From Phaeoceros laevis (Eukaryota; Anthocerotophyta; Anthocerotopsida; Notothyladales), in NCBI GenBank assembly GCA_049999765.1, contig JBNGIQ010009496.1, positions 135,213-199,212 of the forward strand: a stretch of 64,000 bases of DNA. Reading direction: 5' to 3'. Every line of letters begins with the position of its first letter. The stretch's first letter is position 1. A program made the position numbers and the translations under genes. The notes under the pieces are model-generated. The model was not told the origin of the DNA, ran no database searches, and saw only the letters and a list, made by a program, of their open reading frames with translations. Below, piece after piece: positions 57,380 through 64,000 of the stretch.

Positions 57380-58351
57380 TTACATCTTCTTGCCCAGAGT
57401 GTGCTTGTTGTTGTGCATCCAGACCTTGAGGACGTGGCGTTTGACGCCAACGTCGGAGCAGAATTGCTGCACCGCCGCCTCGTCGTGTTTCTGGATCTTC
57501 CAACCCAACTTGTCGGCAAATGAGCACATCTTCTCTTTCTGCTCGGTGGAGAACTTGGTGCGGAAACGCTTCTTCATGGCGGCAGGAGAAGCAGAGCCGA
57601 GGCCTAGTTCCTGGTCATCCGAGTCGGCGGCCCCAGAGCTGAGAGCCATGAGAATGGGTGTGGGAGTGCTGGTGCGCATGCCGAGGGAGCTGGGCAGCGC
57701 CAGCGTCGGGGGAATGCCTAGCCCAGGGCTGGGGCCTCCCCCGACTGCCACAGGACCCACGCTGTTGGAGCGCTTCCGGTCCTTGACCGAGCCTTGCAGG
57801 CCACGCATATGACAGTCGCACGACGGCTCCCCCTCCACCTCCCGCCTGTGGAAGTTGCGGTGACAGTCGCAGGCGGCGCATTTGAGAGCGTCCAAAGTGC
57901 CCTCTTCGCCGCTGGGCATGAATTCCCCGCACCCGTCTATGGCATGGCCGCCGATGCTGGCGGCGTGGTTCTTGTGGCACTCCCGGTACCGCACAGCCTT
58001 TTTCCCTCCAGTGGGTGTGGCAATCCCAGGCCCCGTGGGAGTGGGAGTGGCACTGGCAGTGGCAGGCGTCGCGCCCCCCAAGCCGGTGACCACAGGCGTA
58101 CCGATAGGAAGCGGAACCAGCGCCTTGACCGTGCTGTTGCTGCTGTCCATGACAGGCGGCTGCTGCACCGCCGGCATGGGGCGCAGGAGCAGTTGCGGGG
58201 GCACTCCGCTGTTGTTGGCATTCGTGTCGTCGGCGCCAGTGCCATTGCCGCTGGTGAGCATCTTCATCTTTGCGCTCTCATGAAGTGCGGAGTAGCTGGA
58301 GCTGATTGGCATCGGCATCTCTCCAGCGCCCTCCTGCGCTCCCAAGTCCAT
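57380..58351 (-). CDS. Zinc-finger homeodomain (ZF-HD) transcription factor
   Basis: A single uninterrupted minus-strand ORF of 323 codons from ATG ([10 protein letters not shown]) to TAG; ZF-HD genes are typically intronless. The ZF dimerisation domain lies at about residues 120-171: [20 protein letters not shown] and [17 protein letters not shown], with the expected Cys/His ligands. The homeodomain lies at about 260-321: [20 protein letters not shown] and [14 protein letters not shown], with the WMHNNK recognition-helix signature special to this plant family. A T/P/G-rich linker precedes the zinc finger. The reading frame stays open upstream of the ATG for a further 63 bp without another ATG. 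ZF-HD proteins homo- and heterodimerise and act in the nucleus in development and hormone responses; MIF microproteins lacking the homeodomain can inhibit them. No damage seen. Confidence 0.96.
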   Translation of the reverse strand: MDLGAQEGAGEMPMPISSSYSALHESAKMKMLTSGNGTGADDTNANNSGVPPQLLLRPMPAVQQPPVMDSSNSTVKALVPLPIGTPVVTGLGGATPATASATPTPTGPGIATPTGGKKAVRYRECHKNHAASIGGHAIDGCGEFMPSGEEGTLDALKCAACDCHRNFHRREVEGEPSCDCHMRGLQGSVKDRKRSNSVGPVAVGGGPSPGLGIPPTLALPSSLGMRTSTPTPILMALSSGAADSDDQELGLGSASPAAMKKRFRTKFSTEQKEKMCSFADKLGWKIQKHDEAAVQQFCSDVGVKRHVLKVWMHNNKHTLGKKM

Positions 58352-60074
58352 AGTCGTGAATCTCCCCGTCTTCACAACCTGTGACCACCCCTTCCACAGT
58401 TGGTCCCACGACAAACCGCTGGTCTCCAGTCCGCTCCCCAGCTCGTCCTAGACTAAGGTATCCTCCATTGTTGTAGTGGACCTGCTGCTGCTCTCCAGGC
58501 TCGCCAGACCACCTGTTTCCCACATAAATTTCCTGGGGAAGCTGGAAAGAGCTCCTGTTTTTGAATGCTCAGGCCCTGACTCGACTTGGGAGCTTTACAG
58601 GTGGCTGTGTATCACCTGAGTACCCTGCGCGTATCCCCCACGGAGACACAATGGGCGCCTGAATGCAGAAAAAGCCTTCATTTTTCGGCCTGCGCCCTCT
58701 CACAAAATTCAGACACCTGCCTGCCAACCAATCGCTCCAAGTCAATCACACAAACACGCGTAGGGAACGGCAAGGACCGGAGGCGGAATCCAAATCCAGC
58801 CAGAGAGAACCAAGTTTGAATACAAACGACACCGTCCTTGCAGTCTCTACAGTCGGAAGAGAAGAAGCCAAAAAAATAAAATAACACCAGCTGTTCTCCT
58901 TGCAGCTTCAAACAGGTGCAACAGATAGTTGCGCACTCCCTCAACATCACACTCCCCCATTCAACAACAAAACAACGCAACAGTCAATGCACGAAGCGTG
59001 GGAATCTGAGAAGCAGGGGCATTGGATTCAAACGCAATCGTAATGCTGCAAGCAATCCGCGCAAATAAATCAAGCAGGATGGAGGCAGGAAGGAAGAAGA
59101 AGAAGCAGCAGCCAGAGGTTTGCCATGCCTACCTACCCAGCTGTTGCACAGCAGTGATAGCCGAGAGTGAGCACGAAGCTGGAGCTCAAAAGTTGAATTA
59201 GGAGCGGCGGCTGAGATGATCCAATAATAGGCTCGCCTTGGGCCGGGAAATGAGAGGTAAGCAAAGCAGGCGGCTGAGTTGCAGATGAGAGGGGAACAAG
59301 CAAAGCTTAAGCGGAGGCAAACAAAGCCAGCCAGCCGCAGGCTCGAGGAGGAAAAGGCAGGGGAGGAGGAACGGAGGCAGAGCAGGTGCCGGTGCAGGTT
59401 ACGCTCTACGCTACGGGACAGAACAGAGAGGGCCGCAGGGCTTTGGGGCAGAGGCAGGGCGCCAGCAGAACAGGAGAACAGCAGCAGGAGCGAGGAAGGG
59501 CTAGGAGAGAAACAAAACTTGGGAAGACGGCCCCGTAAAGCTCACCCAGCTGCTGCTGATTGGAACTGGGAGGGAGGCCTGGCTGGCTGGCGCGAAAGCA
59601 GGTGAGAGAGAGAGAGGAGGGAGCGTCCAGCTCGAAGCAGGCAGGCAGGCAGGCAAAAGTGGCAGGAGCAGGGCAGGGCAAATCCCCGCCCGGACCGGGC
59701 CGTTCGGGCAATCGGATACCTGGCTAGCCTGGTATAGCGGCAATGCTCCTCTGATGAGAGGAGGCAACGGGCGGACGCACAGGCAGGCAGGCAAGGAATC
59801 AGCTTGACCGAATGCTTCTAGCTCGATGAGCAGGAGGCGGAAGGAGGATCAGCGAAAGAGAAAGAGAAGGCGGTAATCGATCGGATGAAATGAGGAGATG
59901 GCCGCTGTAGATAGATAAGAAGAGAGACGAGGCGAGGGGCGTGGCCCGAGCTCCTCGCCCGCCCGCCTCTTTCTTGGCTTCCGACCCGCGGATTACAATG
60001 GCAGCGGCCTCTTCTGGCGGGGAGAGACACATAGACCAGACCAGGAGAGGAGGATCGCAGCAGCAGCAAGGGCA

Positions 60075-60124
60075 CGGCGGACGGACGGACGGATGGACGG
60101 ACGGACGGACGGACGGACGGACGG
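60075..60124. repeat. (GGAC)n tetranucleotide microsatellite
   Basis: About twelve GGAC units with one GGAT variant. Confidence 0.9.
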
Positions 60125-60818
60125 TTGGATGCTTGATGAGTGCTGTGATGACTACTGACTGGGGGTTAATATCTACCGTATGGTTTGTAATATGGGGCGG
60201 GGCGGTGAGGTGATCAGGAGAGAGAGTGGATACCAGAGAGAGAACGATCACGGGCGGAGCCACAGTCCCGTCCCAGCCCGTCCCGTCGCATCCCTGCCAG
60301 TAGAAACGGCTTTTCTATTAACCAATGCGTAGTGCGTGGGCCCTTTATTAGACCTTTTCGTGTTATACTTTTGCCCGTTAACGGAGGGAGAGGGAACGGA
60401 CGGACGGCCTGTCCCACTACTGTCTTCTGACTGTCTGTCGCCAGTTCAGACTCCGCTGGCTCTCTGACGGTTGGCAGCCGTGGGACGGCCGACATTTAAC
60501 TAACCGCAGTTAGATTAGAGTCACCGAGCGTGCTGAGGTCCGTGATCAGCGCCTGCTCATTGAAATCCGTCCATCCATCCATTCATTCCTCTTTGCCCCC
60601 ATACTTTCCTGCCACTCCATCAATGCTTTCACTAAAGGCCTGCTCCGCTGTTGCTTTCGGTCACGTCAGGTCAGGCCGGGCCACATACGCTTGTTCTCAA
60701 CCATTGGGTCAGGTTGAGGCAATGTACTGGTAGAGATACAGCCGGGATGGATAGACGATGTGGTGAGGTTCTAGGTATCTGCAAAAGCTGACGGGCTGAC
60801 GGACGGATGGGAGTCCAG

Positions 60819-60853
60819 TTGGACGGACGGACAGACAGACAGACAGACAGACA
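60819..60853. repeat. (GGAC)n/(AGAC)n compound microsatellite
   Basis: GGAC units pass into six AGAC units. Related to the motif at 60075-60124. Confidence 0.85.
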
Positions 60854-61144
60854 AAAGGCGGCCTCGTGACCAGAAATTTTTGTAATTATCGCGCCCGCCC
60901 GCCTGCTTTTCTTGCCTAAAAAGCACGCAATGCAAGCTTGACGGAGAGGAGACTAGGCTGGCGTTTTGACTTGCAACTGTCCTTGGGTTTGGGCTAACAT
61001 AATTGCGCCTGCCTTTTTTCCCCTTTTGGTATTTGCCTAGTAATTCCTCCACATGCCTCATGTGTGTTACAATGACCTTTCCAATCCCAAGCTACTTTGT
61101 AGAATATGGCACACTCTTGGGATGTGGAGTTTGCTGATAGACTC

Positions 61145-61228
61145 TGGTCTTTACCCAGTGGTCTTTACCCAGTGGTCTTTACCCCGTGGTCTCTACCCAG
61201 TGGTCTTTACCCAGTGGTCTTTACCCAA
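61145..61228. repeat. Minisatellite, six units of 14 bp
   Basis: Unit TGGTCTTTACCCAG occurs six times head to tail, with two point variants. The period of 14 is not a multiple of three, so a coding role is unlikely. Confidence 0.93.
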
Positions 61229-61503
61229 AGCAGGATAAATGAACCTTCCTCCCTCCCCTCCGCGGTAGACAAGTCAAGTCCATGTGGTGTTGTTGTATCT
61301 TAGATCACAATGCACTAGCAATGCCTCATCCACATAGATGAGGAAGGAAATAAAGTTTCATTCATTGCATATAACTTAGGTGTAACTACTAGAACATGAG
61401 ACAATCCATCATATGCTTGTTCCGGGGTGTTCAATTTCCATTGGTGGAGTTGGCAAACACCATAACCATACTACTACTACTTGTGTGTATATAGGTCCGG
61501 CAA

Positions 61504-61842
61504 GTTCGGATTCCAAACAAGATCTCCTTTGCTCAGGTCAAGCACTTGTTCGGATTCCAAACAAGATCTCCTTTGCTCAGGTCAAGCACTTGGACATGAC
61601 AAGATATCGGATCACCTTACTAAATTACACGAGACAAGCTTAGATACAATAAGCACAAGATCTTCTTCGCTCTTGTATCAAGCACTTGACATGCCAAGAT
61701 ATCGGATCACTCTGCAAAATTATGCGAGACAAAATTAGATACGATCGCTCTTGTATCAAGCACGTGACATGCCAAGATATTGGATCACTCTGAAAAATTA
61801 TGCGAGATAAAATTATATGCGAGATAAAATTAGATACGATAA
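61504..61842. repeat. Nested tandem repeats (44-bp x2, then about 80-95-bp x3)
   Basis: A 44-bp unit (GTTCGGATTCCAAACAAGAT...) occurs exactly twice at 61504-61591. It is followed by three diverged units, at about 61596, 61691 and 61769, that share CAAGATATCGGATCAC, AAATTA and TTAGATACNAT words. Both sets share the phrase TCAAGCAC, so the larger array may have grown from the smaller. Non-coding. Confidence 0.85.
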
Positions 61843-64000
61843 CGATTTCCTGCAAACAAAAACATGAAATCATAAAGTCGTTATGCATATAGGTACGAGG
61901 AGATTCTGAATGATGTGAGGCAAAATTATATTCCATAAGCACTTCCTACAAACATAGATATAGTAGTAAAGTCATTAAGCATTTGGATACGAGGCCATTG
62001 ATACGCATTTATTTGCTGCGGCGAGTACTTGACTGTTTAAATCGTCAAATCTTCAAATCAATCTTCTTGTTTAAATCGTCAAATCTTGGTATCAGTGTGA
62101 TATGATCAGGTCTATGTGTGATAGGATCAACCAAATGTAAGGTAGGTAATAGTTATATACGTGAGATTTCTCGGTATTACATCAAGCATGACATCTTCAA
62201 TATTTGCTTGCCGTTATAGTATATGTGTTTTTGATACGCCATAAGCTTAAGGTGAATTAGGTTTGGCTTCCTTTCAGGATTCTTCACGCAAAGAGAATGA
62301 TAAGTAGGTTCGTACAATACCTGTATTCACAAAATATGCTTTGTATACATATGTGGCAAAAAGAAATGGAGAGGAAGCTTTTAGGCGAGGGCTCCAATGT
62401 TCAAATCTAGTGCTTGATGATATAGGGTGTTTGCTTCATTTCTCTCGAGCGTCACAATATCCAAGATAGGGATCCTAAGATAGGGATCCTTTTTATAGTT
62501 ATCTATAGGAATCATGGGGTTCTCCTTTGGAAGCTTTCCGGAGTCGTTCTTGCTCCACGTTTTTCTCTTCTTGATGCCCATGCCTTTCTCTTGTTGCTTG
62601 AATACATACACAGAAGGTATATTTTAGCTTACAAATTAAAATATTTATCCAAATAAGACAAATATGCACAGTAATAGGAGGAGAACAAAAAACAAAATCG
62701 ATGGAGATGATAAGGCAACTGAAATTTGAAAGCACAAGACAAGAACGAGAAGTTGCTGGTGTTGCTTCACTTGTTGGTGTGCTGCAATTTCAAGGCCGGA
62801 TTGTGTGTGTGTGTGTGGAATCGATACATTGATTTTGATAGATGCCGGGCCGTGGCGATACACCAAAATAGTCCAGTCCCACTGCGCCCACCGTGAATGA
62901 TTCAGTGCATGTGCAAACGGCAGTATGTCGGGCCGGGAAAAAGGTGTGTCCGAAACGGGATGGGACCCGCCCCTGGCCCTTTTTCTTCCCTTCCCTTGCC
63001 GGGGAAGACAGGATGAACGTCCCTCTCCTGTCCGTCCGTCTGTCCAACCGACGGTGGGGGTGGTGGTAGTGGTAGGCTACTATGGTTAAGGGTTAACGGG
63101 GTAGTTAGTAGTAATAAACGATAATGGTGGGGGAGTGACGTATGAAGAGTCGGTGATGATCGAGGGGTCGTCGTGTCTGATTTGCGGCCGTTTGAGTGGC
63201 AGACTGGGACCACCTCACTAATGGGACACAGGGGCTAATTAGCGGGCGGTGCCCGGCTTGATTGGCGCGCGGCCTAAGCTAAATGCGGCTACAAGCCAGG
63301 CGGCCCAGAAGGCGCTGAGCTGGGCGGCTTATTAGCCGCTAAATAAGTGGCATCAGCGGGTCTAAATTTAGACGTCTGGCCGTTCCATTATTATGCATAT
63401 ATCCCTCGTCAAGGTTCTCCGCGGCTCCAAATTGAACTTTGTCCACACCACGCTGATGATCGCATCAAGATTCCCTGATCAACACAACCTGGTTGCGGTC
63501 ACCTCTTTTAGGGCTTATTATACATCATTTACCAGCGCGATTTACCGTGCCGAGTCGTGAGCATGTGTGAGATATGACATGACGATTTTAGTTGCATTAG
63601 TCTAGGTGGAGATTAGTAAGATGCTCTCTCGCACGGCTGGAGCACAGTTGCTGCTTTTGTGGCACAAATATTTGGGTGCTCGTGTGCTCTAAAATCCAGG
63701 CTGCATGCTGCACCCACAATTTTGAGTGATTTTTTTCATGTTCTGGCTATGGGACCACTGGAATCTAAAGTCAACTAATTGTAATAAATATTTTTCTCCT
63801 TTTACCATATATAGCATATTTTCCTTACTATTAAAAAAAAGAGCAGCATTCCCATATCTCCATCCTTGGATGTGATATTCCTCATCCCTACAAACTCTCA
63901 TCTATTCCGATGCAGATTTGGGGGAAAGAATGAATGAAGGAATAAACCTTAAAGGCATCAAACAATCTCTTTGTGCGTCTGCAGGGCGGATCCATCTTTT
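61843..64000. other. AT-rich stretch to the window end, no gene recognised
   Basis: Contains a duplicated GTTTAAATCGTCAAATCTT word at about 62035 and 62071, two head-to-tail AAGATAGGGATCCT units near 62463-62490, and a (GT)n run near 62802-62817. No protein family, tRNA or other RNA was recognised. Confidence 0.45.

Larger units (their letters stand above)
58352..61144. other. Upstream region of ZF-HD, no gene recognised
   Basis: The first part should hold the ZF-HD 5' UTR and promoter. 59080-59700 is purine-rich on the plus strand with many AGG/CAGG words and a (GGCA)n run near 59638-59656. No conserved protein was recognised on either strand. Confidence 0.5.

Noticed and set aside
57794-58384. 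Plus-strand ORFs of 196 and 133 residues
   Set aside because: Antisense shadows of the ZF-HD coding sequence.
60075-60124. A coding repeat (GGAC read as Asp-Gly/Arg-Thr peptides)
   Set aside because: A period of four shifts the frame every unit; no flanking conserved coding sequence.

Overview
The window is nuclear DNA of a land plant. Every recognisable gene has spliceosomal introns of about 70-150 bp with GT..AG ends. The gene set includes plant-only families: a ZF-HD homeodomain protein, a subfamily XI bHLH, a legume-type lectin receptor kinase and a PPR relic. Short introns, moderate coding GC and large gene-poor tracts full of simple repeats fit a non-seed plant (bryophyte or lycophyte) better than a seed plant, but this is inference and no species is claimed. 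Two 100-N gaps (11408-11507 and 14712-14811) show a scaffolded assembly.

Layout. 1-724: the 3' end of a DSBA/thioredoxin-fold gene on +. 1865-6455: a nine-exon bHLH gene (LRL/UNE12 group) on -, with a glutamine/alanine-rich first exon. 6.5-20.7 kb: gene-poor DNA with the two gaps, short repeats and a few unidentified ORF remnants. 21109-23618: a thirteen-exon alpha/beta hydrolase on -. 23.9-26.8 kb: a decayed segment with a PPR relic on +, a long inverted repeat and a dispersed repeat pair. 27053-29627: a frameshifted L-type lectin receptor kinase on -. 30.8-54.5 kb: a dense housekeeping island holding RPN11 (-), proteasome alpha-7/PAG1 (+), a very large KDM5/JMJ17 demethylase (-), shugoshin (+), cytosolic aspartyl-tRNA synthetase (+) and DPH2 (-). 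57380-58351: an intronless ZF-HD gene on -. 58.4-64 kb: simple and tandem repeats with no recognised gene.

How the genes work together. RPN11 and PAG1 both belong to the 26S proteasome (lid deubiquitinase and 20S alpha ring) and are transcribed divergently from 237 bp. KDM5 and shugoshin, a histone demethylase and a centromeric cohesin protector, also form a divergent pair, separated by 787 bp. AspRS and DPH2 converge with 163 bp between them; both serve translation (aminoacylation, and the diphthamide modification of eEF2). The bHLH and ZF-HD genes are developmental regulators surrounded by long, repeat-rich flanks.

Main oddities. In AspRS, a stretch that still reads as conserved protein lies inside what must now be an intron or a frameshift. 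A nearly perfect 263-bp tandem duplication begins inside the last codons of shugoshin. The inverted repeat at 25.7-25.9 kb reads as similar peptides on both strands. Exon coordinates were worked out by eye from splice consensus, frame continuity and family knowledge; individual boundaries may be off by a base or two.
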